Source of the DNA: Rhodothermales bacterium
Lineage (GTDB): Bacteria > Bacteroidota > Rhodothermia > Rhodothermales > UBA10348
Length of the DNA: 64,000 nt
Assembly: GCA_028284865.1 (NCBI GenBank)
Contig: JANQQV010000015.1
Span: 37,361 to 101,360 of the forward strand
Direction of reading: 5' to 3'
This document shows positions 26,336-34,516 of the stretch, piece by piece (position 1 is the stretch's first letter; every line of letters starts with the position of its first letter). The notes beneath the pieces were generated by a model. It made no database searches. It saw only the letters and a program-made list of their open reading frames with translations, and was not told the origin of the DNA. Made by a program: the position numbers and the translations under genes.

Positions 26336-29278
26336 CTATGCCGCAGAACGCTGCAGCCCGCTTGGGGCGCCAATATGAATGAATCCAGCCCAGTAATATG
26401 GATTTGCAATCGGGCCTCCCATCTCAAGCAGATCCAGTTTGGCTTGGCGAAGCGCCTGGTCTGCAGGGATGCCACTGGTCATGTGGACATAAAACAATCT
26501 CATGAGTATTTGAGCTGCAACGTCGTCGCTGGGCCACAGCGATGCTACAACACTTTTGCTGCCAGCATAGATGAAGCTCTTGGCCAAACCTGCAATTTCC
26601 GTTCCCGGTCCCTTTTCAAACGCCGAATCGCAAGAGCTCAGTACGACTAGCTCAGCCCCTATTTTCATCGAAGAGACCTCGTTCGCATACAAGATGCCAT
26701 CTTCATCGCTCCTCGAATTGGTCTCTAACACAATTCCGGAGTTTGACGGTCTTTCTCTGTCTGCGAAGCCATGCGTGGCAATGTGAAGATATTTGTATTT
26801 GGTGAGGTCCATGTCCTTGAGATCGCTCTCAGTTACCTCATGGCGGAATTTTAAGTCTACTTCATTGTTCGTCAGTTTCCTGAATCCGCTGGAATTGGAG
26901 TCGATTATTCTGGAGATGTCTGTGAGCTCTTTTTCTGATCCCGGAAGGGCAGCTAGATAAGGAGTATCGTTTCCCTTCAGTCCAAGATGCTTCGTCAAAA
27001 AGGATGTGGCTTCATCTGAAAATGTCAGACTAAAGTCGAAAACAGGAGCCAGACCCAGGAATTCCTTCTCAAAGGTGCGTGATTCGCTCTTGGAGCTGTG
27101 GAGAATTTGAGCAACTGAGTATCCGTAGCTGATATTTCGATCGGTTATCAAGTACGGGATAGGTCCACCTTCATCCAGCGACGGATCACGATAGTCTTCT
27201 TTTGGAAGCAGTAGCTCAAATGGAATCCCTTTTACTGGATGGTGGGGGATTACAAGAAGATCATCGATCCCCACTATCGGAAGTATTGGGTCAATGAGCC
27301 TCTCATGTAGCTCTGAAGCAAGGTTTACGAAAGCATTATGCTCTCCTTTTCGAAGATGTATCTGAAGACTATCTGAGTTTGATGAAATGCCGTCGGCCGA
27401 TCCAAGAGAGATAACGTCAACACCTTCGTTCGACAGAATAAATGCGACTAATCTATCATCAACTTCGATGTACTCTACAACCGAAACCCCTTCCCGCAGA
27501 TCTCTCGATACAAAGCCGTGAAGCCTATTGAACAACTCTGCCATGTCAGGATTTCGTCCAATACTTGATCTGCGGTAGAGATCATATGGCAGGCCTAAAT
27601 CATACAATAATTCCTGTTTCAAGCTGTTATGGTCTTCAATCGAATCACTCGCCTCCTTTAGAGAATCCTCGACTTCGCGAAAGGATGCCATCAAAGATCC
27701 ACCGAGGTATAGATCTGAGGCAATAAAGATGCGGCGTTCGATTTCCTCGTTCTTTTCACTTGCCAACAGCTCTATTCCAATCGAAACGAAACTCTCGAGA
27801 CTCGAGTCCAGGTTGTCAAGCGGCTTAAATGGACGTACATCTGAAACCAGCCCTAATTGATACGCAGTTGACAATGTGATTAGGTTGTCGAGAGTGTCAA
27901 ACGCGCGAACGAGTAACTGACGAGAGTTATTTCTTCTCGCAAGTTCTATCAATGAGGCAATTTTAAGGTCAAGCGACCTAAGGAGCAGGTTTGGCTTAGC
28001 TGCGTCCTTAAGAAGGATCATTGATTCGGAGGAGCCGGATTCACGTATCCCTGTATTGTGATCAATCGAAGCAGAGCTCGCTAGTAGCGAACATTCGGGA
28101 TCACCAAGCTTCAAGCACAGAAGCGATTTTGTATTGAGAATCTGAGAACGAGTAGTACCAGTTACCCACGTTGAAGCCAATTCTGAGTCTACGATTGACA
28201 GTGCTTCCTCAAATGATTCCTGTGCAATTAGCAACCGGGCGTAAACGTTACGAGTCTCCGCATATTTGGGCAGTCTTTGAAGGGACATCGATTCGTAGAT
28301 CTTGACTGCTGATTGAACAGACTTTAGTGAACCATCTAATTCGCCAAGCCTAAGTTGAGCGTCTGCTAGATGAGTTAAAGACGACGCTACTCCAATTCCA
28401 CCGTGCCCCTGATGGAGAACCTTGATGTCAATAGCCGAAGTGAGGTTTTCAATCGCGTTGGAAAACTCTCCAAGACTAATCTGAGCCAAGCCGATGTTGT
28501 TCAAAGAGTAGCTGAGTTGAATTGAATCGTCTTGCCCATTGGATTGCCAGATGCGTTTGGCTTCGGTGTGGTATCGAAGCGCGAGCTCCGGGAGGCCCTG
28601 AGCCTGATACACGTTTCCTAGATTTCCGAGAGATGCTGCAATTTTCGGATGGTTATTAGGAAGCAGTCTTAGACGTCCACTCAAGGCCTCAATGTGAATG
28701 TCTCTTGCTTGATCATACTTTTCGATCCGATAGTAGACGTTTCCCAGATTGTTCAACGCATGATAAAAGGCTTCATTTCGGCCTTCGTTTGTAGCCACAA
28801 AGTGACTAAGAGCCTTTTCATAGAAGACTATGCTCTTCCCGAAATTGCCATTTGCTTGATGGAAGAATCCATTGACAAACATTGAGTAACCTTTGACTTT
28901 GCTCCCGCTTCTGACAGCTTTAGCCTCTGCAGAACACTTTTCCAGTTGGTACTCTGCTTCGCTTAGTCGGCCTTGCCGGATGAGTAGCTCCGTGCGAGTA
29001 CAGAAATACTCAGCTTCGACTATGTTTGAGGAGTCAATCTTTGCATTATCAAGCGCATCATTTGCTTCGCTGAGCTTCCCTATTTCGATCAATTCCTGCG
29101 TTTTCTTGATCCAGTAATTCCCCGAAGAAAGAAAAGGTGGGGAATCACTTCCAATTTCCGATTCGTCGTTAACGAAGGACGTGGGTGTAGTACTGTTTTC
29201 TTCGGCGTTTGAAGAGCAGCCTGCACACAGGAGTAGGAGGGCGGATACGGCTGCGAAAGAGATGCGAGAGGGGATCAT
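26336..29278 (-). CDS. CHAT-domain TPR lipoprotein
   Basis: A 980-aa exported protein. The N-terminus is a lipoprotein signal (VSALLLLCAGC, C20). Residues ~50-370 are tetratricopeptide repeats (for example ALNNLGNVYYRIEKYDQARD, NNIGLAQISLGEFSNAI), followed by a helical linker and a C-terminal CHAT (caspase-like) domain. The catalytic dyad is intact: H836 in YLHIATHGFADRE and C883 in VVLSSCDSAFEKGPG; the PANPYYWAGFIHIG-type ending is typical. Its GC is about 40-45% in lines counted by hand against ~58% around it, and its Ile/Asn/Ser-rich codon use differs, suggesting transfer. CHAT proteases are usually cytoplasmic; the lipobox here implies an envelope location, so the target is unknown. Confidence 0.88.
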   Translation of the reverse strand: MIPSRISFAAVSALLLLCAGCSSNAEENSTTPTSFVNDESEIGSDSPPFLSSGNYWIKKTQELIEIGKLSEANDALDNAKIDSSNIVEAEYFCTRTELLIRQGRLSEAEYQLEKCSAEAKAVRSGSKVKGYSMFVNGFFHQANGNFGKSIVFYEKALSHFVATNEGRNEAFYHALNNLGNVYYRIEKYDQARDIHIEALSGRLRLLPNNHPKIAASLGNLGNVYQAQGLPELALRYHTEAKRIWQSNGQDDSIQLSYSLNNIGLAQISLGEFSNAIENLTSAIDIKVLHQGHGGIGVASSLTHLADAQLRLGELDGSLKSVQSAVKIYESMSLQRLPKYAETRNVYARLLIAQESFEEALSIVDSELASTWVTGTTRSQILNTKSLLCLKLGDPECSLLASSASIDHNTGIRESGSSESMILLKDAAKPNLLLRSLDLKIASLIELARRNNSRQLLVRAFDTLDNLITLSTAYQLGLVSDVRPFKPLDNLDSSLESFVSIGIELLASEKNEEIERRIFIASDLYLGGSLMASFREVEDSLKEASDSIEDHNSLKQELLYDLGLPYDLYRRSSIGRNPDMAELFNRLHGFVSRDLREGVSVVEYIEVDDRLVAFILSNEGVDVISLGSADGISSNSDSLQIHLRKGEHNAFVNLASELHERLIDPILPIVGIDDLLVIPHHPVKGIPFELLLPKEDYRDPSLDEGGPIPYLITDRNISYGYSVAQILHSSKSESRTFEKEFLGLAPVFDFSLTFSDEATSFLTKHLGLKGNDTPYLAALPGSEKELTDISRIIDSNSSGFRKLTNNEVDLKFRHEVTESDLKDMDLTKYKYLHIATHGFADRERPSNSGIVLETNSRSDEDGILYANEVSSMKIGAELVVLSSCDSAFEKGPGTEIAGLAKSFIYAGSKSVVASLWPSDDVAAQILMRLFYVHMTSGIPADQALRQAKLDLLEMGGPIANPYYWAGFIHIGAPSGLQRSAA

Positions 29279-29487
29279 ACCGGAGTAGTACTTGTGAGTA
29301 GGTGAAGCCTAGACCCATCAAGCTTAAATGTGTAACCTTGGAAGGAGGAGCCCCCGGTTGCTCCGCATCTCTTGAAACGTGATCCTGCACACAATTGCGA
29401 CGCGAGCCTCCTTGGCTCTTTGGCATCAACTGAGCCACTAAGATTTCCAAGACCTCTCCATCTTTACCTGTTCTATTCGCCTTCGCG

Positions 29488-30369
29488 ATGATCTACATCG
29501 TGTGGGGGTCGACGTATCTGGCTATTGCGTTCGCGGTGCAGACCATCCCGCCGTTCCTGGCCATCGGGACGCGATTCCTATCTGCAGGCGTGCTGCTCTA
29601 CGCGTTCATGCGATTCAAGGGAGTGCCCGTACCCTCCAGAGAACGCCTGATCAATGGCGGGATCATCGGATTCCTGACTCTTGGCTTAGGGACTGGCCTG
29701 GTCGCCTGGGCCGAGCAATTCATTGACTCCGGATTCGCCGCATTGATCATCACAGCCGTTCCGCTGTGGTTCGTCTTGTTTGATTGGCTCATGCTCAAAG
29801 GGGGAGCGCCCACGCGACCCGTCATCATCGGGCTGATCTTGGGCTTCATTGGAATAAGCCTGCTGACTGGGCCAGAACTACTGACGGGATTCGAGGACAC
29901 CAATGCGCTGGCGGTCGTTCTTGTAATCGTCGCTACGATCTCCTGGTCAGCCGGGTCGCTCCGAAGCAAGATGATCCGTATGCCGGAAAACCTGTTCATG
30001 TCCTCGGCTGTGCAGATGGGCGTCGGAGGGTTCTTAGTGTCCTTGATTGGCCTGGCGCTTGGGGAGGGAAGTAGCCTGAGCGTCACCCAGATTTCGTCGA
30101 CGTCTTTCTGGGCGTGGGGGTATCTGGTTGTCTTTGGATCGCTCGGAGCGTTTTCCGCTTACGTCTGGCTACTTGGGAACGCGCCGCCCAAGCAGATTTC
30201 CTCTTACGCATTTGTCAATCCCGTGGTGGCCGTTTTCCTGGGATGGTGGCTGGCGGACGAGCTCGTCAACGCCCGCATCCTGACGGCCTGTGTCATTATG
30301 GTGTCAGCAGTGGCGCTTATCGTTCGGTATGGCGGTAAACCCGCTGTTAAGGCCAAGCAGAGCGCGTAA
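29488..30369 (+). CDS. EamA/DMT superfamily transporter
   Basis: A 293-aa, ten-helix DMT transporter of the YedA/RhaT-like group. The opening WGSTYLAIAFAVQTIPPFLAIGTRF is the family signature, repeated in degenerate form in the second half (GSLGAFSAYVWLLGN, YAFVNPVVAVFLGWW). The annotated ATG 29488 falls inside the first helix; the frame stays open back to a TGA at 29431 and the codons between encode KTSPSLPVLFAFA, which would complete that helix, but the only initiator there would be ATT. Export substrate unknown (amino-acid or metabolite exporter by family). It is convergent with the toxin-antitoxin pair. Confidence 0.9.
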   Translation: MIYIVWGSTYLAIAFAVQTIPPFLAIGTRFLSAGVLLYAFMRFKGVPVPSRERLINGGIIGFLTLGLGTGLVAWAEQFIDSGFAALIITAVPLWFVLFDWLMLKGGAPTRPVIIGLILGFIGISLLTGPELLTGFEDTNALAVVLVIVATISWSAGSLRSKMIRMPENLFMSSAVQMGVGGFLVSLIGLALGEGSSLSVTQISSTSFWAWGYLVVFGSLGAFSAYVWLLGNAPPKQISSYAFVNPVVAVFLGWWLADELVNARILTACVIMVSAVALIVRYGGKPAVKAKQSA

Positions 30370-30381
30370 TCGTTATGTTAA

Positions 30382-30403
30382 CTCTGACGCGATGCAGTCA
30401 GAG
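30382..30403. terminator. inverted repeat between DMT and antitoxin genes
   Basis: CTCTGAC and GTCAGAG form a seven-bp stem around an eight-base loop, 12 bp after the DMT stop and 10 bp before the antitoxin stop. No T-run follows on either strand, so termination is only a possibility. Confidence 0.35.
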
Positions 30404-30413
30404 GATGCACGAC

Positions 30414-30692
30414 CTACGCTGCAGACTCATTAGCCACATCCCACCCGGGAAAAACCAGGACGGAAGGGTGGACTTGGAGGGCTCGTGCGATCACCTTCGC
30501 TCGTTCGACCCCTAAGTTGATCCGTTCGTTTTCAATCGCAGATATCGTGGACTGCGGAATTCCCGTCAGTCCGGCCAATTCGGTTTGGCTGAGCTCCTGA
30601 AGTTCTCGAACTATCCGAACCGATTCCCCCACGGAAACGGAGACCGTCTTCTTCGCTATTGCAAACTGATTCACGTCGATATCACTACGCAT
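30414..30692 (-). CDS. HTH antitoxin of HigBA/RelE-type system
   Basis: A 92-aa XRE-type repressor. The helix-turn-helix is RELQELSQTELAGLTGIPQ followed by STISAIENERINLGVERAKV, the HTH_3 pattern. Gene order is toxin first and antitoxin second, as in higBA loci, with two bases between toxin stop and antitoxin start. It should bind and neutralise the toxin and repress the pair through the inverted repeat at 30975-31006. The N-terminal 25 residues are not HTH and may contact the toxin. Confidence 0.85.
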   Translation of the reverse strand: MRSDIDVNQFAIAKKTVSVSVGESVRIVRELQELSQTELAGLTGIPQSTISAIENERINLGVERAKVIARALQVHPSVLVFPGWDVANESAA

Positions 30693-30694
30693 GG

Positions 30695-30976
30695 CTAATT
30701 CCGGCGATAATCGTGAGGCGTGAGCTCCATCACCAGGACAAACAGGTGATCAGCCTCGACACGATAGATGACTCGATACTGGCGGTTGAGACGAGATGAT
30801 CGATGCCCATTCCATTCACCTTGAAGGGCTTCATCGCGAAACCCCTTGATCAGCCTCAAGCCCTCTGGCCCGGAGACTTCGACAATGTCCTTCCACTTCT
30901 CGTACCGGTTGAGTACATCGAGTGGAATTCGCTTGAGTCGTTTGGACACGTTGCGGTGTTCATAGATCACCCACAT
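30695..30976 (-). CDS. RelE/ParE-superfamily toxin
   Basis: A 93-aa toxin, presumably an mRNA interferase acting at the ribosome. The RelE fold is seen as KRLKRIPLDVLNRYEKW, GFRDEALQGEWNGHRSSRLNRQYRVIYRVE and the C-terminal VLVMELTPHDYRRN. The RLNRQYRVIYRV strand is the hallmark of HigB/RelE/YoeB proteins, with R in place of the catalytic positions; exact residues cannot be assigned by eye. Its ATG lies within the left arm of the operator palindrome, so the promoter must be tight against the start. Confidence 0.82.
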   Translation of the reverse strand: MWVIYEHRNVSKRLKRIPLDVLNRYEKWKDIVEVSGPEGLRLIKGFRDEALQGEWNGHRSSRLNRQYRVIYRVEADHLFVLVMELTPHDYRRN

Positions 30977-31006
30977 ACCATAAATATACTATAATGAATA
31001 TGGTAT
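30975..31006 (-). promoter_or_regulatory. palindromic operator of the toxin-antitoxin operon
   Basis: ATACCATA (30975-30982) and TATGGTAT (30999-31006) are exact inverse complements with a 16-bp AT-rich spacer containing a TATAGT-like -10 element on the minus strand. The left arm overlaps the toxin start. A TGTCTTTG box upstream (31015-31008 on the minus strand) resembles TAnnTTTG. Such palindromes are the usual target of the antitoxin HTH. Confidence 0.65.
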
Positions 31007-31165
31007 ACAAAGACACCCGAGTTAGTTGCAGGTAACCTCTGGACCCATAAGGCAACCAATCGCAACGAAACACCACAAAATCCGTTCAGTGGACGACAAA
31101 ACCGGCACGCACACAAGTACTCAGAGTGGCGTAAAAGGCTCTGTGGCTCAACAAAAGAGCAAATA

Positions 31166-31186
31166 TTGTAACAAATACAGTTACAA
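31166..31186 (+). promoter_or_regulatory. perfect inverted repeat before the GAF gene
   Basis: TTGTAAC (31166-31172) and GTTACAA (31180-31186) flank a seven-base AAATACA spacer, ending 14 bases before the GAF ATG. The repeat lies within a 190-bp AT-rich stretch and is well placed for an operator or for folding of the leader. No regulator can be assigned. Confidence 0.55.
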
Positions 31187-31200
31187 ATAAATACTCAAGT

Positions 31201-33612
31201 ATGGCATCAAAAGATACCAATAGTAGAAAGGCTAAAGAATCATCAGATAAGAACGAAAAGATGTACAAATACACATCTAAATTAACGTTCATACATCTGT
31301 ATGAATTCTGGGATGGTGAGCGAAACAGCGATTCTGTGGGTCGTCGTGCGGTTGCAGAAGAAGTGCTCCGTTTGGTGCCTGAAGGCCACCCACTCCGTGA
31401 GGAAGTCGTTTCGATTGAAACGTGTCACGAGTATGCCGAATTGGTCGACTTGCTGCTTTCTGCCGTGATTCCAACGGCCACACGCGATACGGATTACGCG
31501 GCTGCCTTCATCCCATTCTCGGATCAGGTGGCGTTTGCTACCGAGCCGTTTGTCGAGCTGATGAACCAGCCCGACGCTCTTGCCGAGCAGACGCACGCCG
31601 AGTTCGACATTAACAAGACGCAGGCGGCTTTCTCGGTCATCCTGAACGTGTTCTACGGCGCCGGGCGGGAAATCACGCAGGATTATATCGTCGAGGTTCG
31701 CGACCCGGACACGAAGCTGAGCCGCTACTATCGGGCCGCCATCGATCCTCAGTTCGTGCGCATCGTCGTCAACGGAGATCTGCCTCAGCTGTCAGCAGAA
31801 GACATCAATCGACTGGCTGACAATCCGGCCGATCTGGATCTGCACTACGAGATGCTTCCCGTGGAGCTCTTTGAATTCCACGGCTTCTCGCTGATCACCA
31901 TCGTAGACGTGACGGTGGGAGAGAGCCTCTCCAGACTGAAGCAGGACTTGCTGGCCCAGAACGCCCTCATGTCCGAAAAGCGCATGCGTCGCATTCAGCG
32001 CCGTATCCGATCGCTGCTTGGAAGACCCGACATTCGTTTGGGCGTCATCGCTTTGGATCGGTGTGATGATGGCAATGTGAGCGGCGCGCGCAAGATTGGT
32101 CGCAGCATACTGCTCAATCTGGGCATGCCAGAGTGCTCGCATCCCGAGGAAACGCTCTATTTCAAGGTGTTCACGGGCAAGCAGAGCCTGGTAGCCAATG
32201 GACTCAGCCGCATGGATGGCCCGAGCGGGTTCATGCAGCACATCATCAATGAGGGCGTCGAGAGTCTGTACCTGGCTCCATTGATGAAAGACGACATGCC
32301 GATCGGCATGATGGAAATTGGCTCGCCGCACGATGGCGATCTGTCTGCCCTGATGATTCCGCTCCTTGATGAGATCTCAGGGTTGTTCGCCACGGCGCTC
32401 AAACGCAGCCTGGATGAGCAGGAAGACCGCGTTCAGGCCATCATCAAGCGGCAGTACACGGCCATTCACCCGGTGGTTGAGTGGAAATTCCGGCGAGTGG
32501 CCCTCGAGATGATGGCTAACGAGTCCGGAAAGCAGCCGGACATCCGTTTTGAAGACGTGCATTCGCTCTTCGGAACGTCTGACATTCGTGGTTCATCGGT
32601 CATCCGAAGCATCGCCATCCAGCAGGATGTCGCGGAGCAATTGGGATTGGCTCTGGCCGTGGTCATCGCGGCCAGCACGGTTCGCCCGCGCCCGTTCCTG
32701 GACGAGCTCGGCTTCCGAATTTCCAGCAGTATCGAAGGCATTTTGGAACGTGTCGATTCGGGCGATGAACTCTCCTACACGGCGTTCCTGCGGGACGAAG
32801 TCGAGCCGCTGTTTGAGGAGTTCGCGGCCTGGTCACCTGACGTTCAAGCGGCCGTGGATCGGTACTGGAGCGCACTCGACAAGGATCGCGGTGTGCTCTA
32901 CGAGAAGCGCCGAGCTTTCGACGACTCCGTGGGCATGATCAACGAGGCCATCGGTCATTTCATGGCCGAAAAGCAGCAGGATGCACAGGACATGATCCCG
33001 CATTACTTCGAGATGTATCGCACCGACGGCGCCGAGTACACGCTTTATGCCGGGTCTTCGCTGCTCAACAATCGCCCATTCAGCGCACTGGATCTCAAGA
33101 ACCTGCGCCTGTGGCAGTTGATCACCATGGCTGGTCTGGCCCGTACGTCAGCCGCGCTGCTTCCCGAGTTGCCGGTGAAACTGGAAACAGCCCAGTTGGT
33201 GCTGGTACAGTCCTCGCCAGTTGACATCCGATTCCGCGCCGACGAGAAGAAGTTCGACGTGGACGGCGCCTACAACGTGCGCTACGAGATCGTCAAAAAG
33301 CGTATCGACAAGGCAACGATTCAGGGCACTGGCGAGCGGCTGACGCAGCCTGGCACGGTCTCGATTGTCTATTCCCAGAAGGCCGAGGAAGCCGAATACG
33401 AACAGTACCTCAAGTACCTGTTTGCTGCCGGATACTTCGAAGGTGAACTGGAGAAAGTCGAGCTGGATGCCCTGCCAGGTGTGACGGGCCTGAAGGCCTT
33501 CCGCATCAAGGTGGCCCTGGAAGAAGGGTTCACCGAGTCGTTCCCGATTCCCGATCCCGCTGCAGAGCGTCCCGAGAAGTCGTCAGGCGACGAAGAGCCT
33601 GCAGAAGCGTAG
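31201..33612 (+). CDS. GAF-domain protein
   Basis: An 803-aa soluble protein of a large GAF-containing family seen in Bacteroidota. The GAF domain lies near residues 280-410 (LGVIALDRCDDG, GVESLYLAPLMKDDMPIGMMEIGSPHDG, LLDEISGLFATALKRSLDEQE), followed by the AIHPVVEWKFRRVA linker and a long C-terminal helical region of unknown fold. No output domain is recognised. The first ~35 codons are AT-rich and Lys/Ser-rich (KDTNSRKAKESSDKNEK), unlike the rest. It faces the DUF5706 gene; a sensor role for a small ligand is inference. Confidence 0.75.
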   Translation: MASKDTNSRKAKESSDKNEKMYKYTSKLTFIHLYEFWDGERNSDSVGRRAVAEEVLRLVPEGHPLREEVVSIETCHEYAELVDLLLSAVIPTATRDTDYAAAFIPFSDQVAFATEPFVELMNQPDALAEQTHAEFDINKTQAAFSVILNVFYGAGREITQDYIVEVRDPDTKLSRYYRAAIDPQFVRIVVNGDLPQLSAEDINRLADNPADLDLHYEMLPVELFEFHGFSLITIVDVTVGESLSRLKQDLLAQNALMSEKRMRRIQRRIRSLLGRPDIRLGVIALDRCDDGNVSGARKIGRSILLNLGMPECSHPEETLYFKVFTGKQSLVANGLSRMDGPSGFMQHIINEGVESLYLAPLMKDDMPIGMMEIGSPHDGDLSALMIPLLDEISGLFATALKRSLDEQEDRVQAIIKRQYTAIHPVVEWKFRRVALEMMANESGKQPDIRFEDVHSLFGTSDIRGSSVIRSIAIQQDVAEQLGLALAVVIAASTVRPRPFLDELGFRISSSIEGILERVDSGDELSYTAFLRDEVEPLFEEFAAWSPDVQAAVDRYWSALDKDRGVLYEKRRAFDDSVGMINEAIGHFMAEKQQDAQDMIPHYFEMYRTDGAEYTLYAGSSLLNNRPFSALDLKNLRLWQLITMAGLARTSAALLPELPVKLETAQLVLVQSSPVDIRFRADEKKFDVDGAYNVRYEIVKKRIDKATIQGTGERLTQPGTVSIVYSQKAEEAEYEQYLKYLFAAGYFEGELEKVELDALPGVTGLKAFRIKVALEEGFTESFPIPDPAAERPEKSSGDEEPAEA

Positions 33613-33652
33613 GGGAAAGGGTACGTCCGGCTCGAAAAGCCAGAACAGCCGA

Positions 33653-34369
33653 TCAGAGGCCGACCGTCGAGAACGTCTCCGGCTCCATGATGGTCACGAC
33701 CCAGACATAGACCGTGATGAAGCTCAGGATTCCCAGGATCAGCCCGATCATGAACGTCGTGTAGCTCGTGCGGAGTAGGGCGAATTTCTTGTCCAGCACC
33801 CTTCCAAGTCCGTAGATGTCCCTGATCATGTTGTGGTACAGGGCATTCTGGTCGTTCATCAGTTCAGTCATCCCTTCGACGTAGTCCTCTTCAGGCATCG
33901 AGACGTAGTGCCCGAAGAACAGGATGTTGTTCTTCCGGGTCTTGAACTCGTTCAGATCCACGGTGGATGAACTCACTCGTGGCCGCGCAGCCAGGACCGC
34001 GTAGACGATCGAGATCAGGGAGCCCAGGAGCATGATGCTGGTCGGGAGGAGGAGCCAGGGGTTCGCGTCGATCTTCGGCGAGATGGAGGCGATGATGATC
34101 GAAATGATGATCCCGTTGATGGAGATCATGATGTTGGCTTTGGCGTCGGCTAGCGACGAGAGGTCCATATGCACGCGATACGACGTGCGGAACATGGTTT
34201 CAATTCCGCGGCGGCTACCGAGCTTGTCGCCGTTCTTGTCCTTGGCCTTTTTCTTCTTGCCACCCGTGGGCTCCGCGACGGGAGTTGTCGCGGTTGCCTG
34301 CGCAGGGAGGTTCTGAGGCGCTGGTGCACCTCGATCAGGCGTTGGAGTTGTGTCGTCGAATTCGCTCAT
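33653..34369 (-). CDS. Pycsar-effector-like (DUF5706/PycTM) membrane protein
   Basis: A 238-aa protein with a disordered Pro/Ala/Lys-rich N-terminus (~50 aa) and a membrane domain. The hallmark is FRTSYRVHMDLSSLADAKANIMISINGIIISI, the signature of the family containing Pycsar effectors, where a cyclic nucleotide opens a membrane toxin. Further helices are LLLPTSIMLLGSLISIVYAVL and TTFMIGLILGILSFITVYVW. No nucleotidyl cyclase is adjacent, so it is an orphan and may serve another purpose, as many Bacteroidota DUF5706 proteins do. It converges on the GAF gene with 40 bp between stops. Confidence 0.78.
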   Translation of the reverse strand: MSEFDDTTPTPDRGAPAPQNLPAQATATTPVAEPTGGKKKKAKDKNGDKLGSRRGIETMFRTSYRVHMDLSSLADAKANIMISINGIIISIIIASISPKIDANPWLLLPTSIMLLGSLISIVYAVLAARPRVSSSTVDLNEFKTRKNNILFFGHYVSMPEEDYVEGMTELMNDQNALYHNMIRDIYGLGRVLDKKFALLRTSYTTFMIGLILGILSFITVYVWVVTIMEPETFSTVGL

Positions 34370-34516
34370 GCTGGCCGTTCGTGCTGAAGCGGGATGTGAA
34401 GATGCCTACTTTGCGCGTTGAGTCGCGGGAGGTGGATTATTCGATCCTCAGGGCGAAACGCGAGCCGCGCTCAACATACGAATCGGAGAAATCCTCGGCC
34501 TGCATCATCGGTGCAC

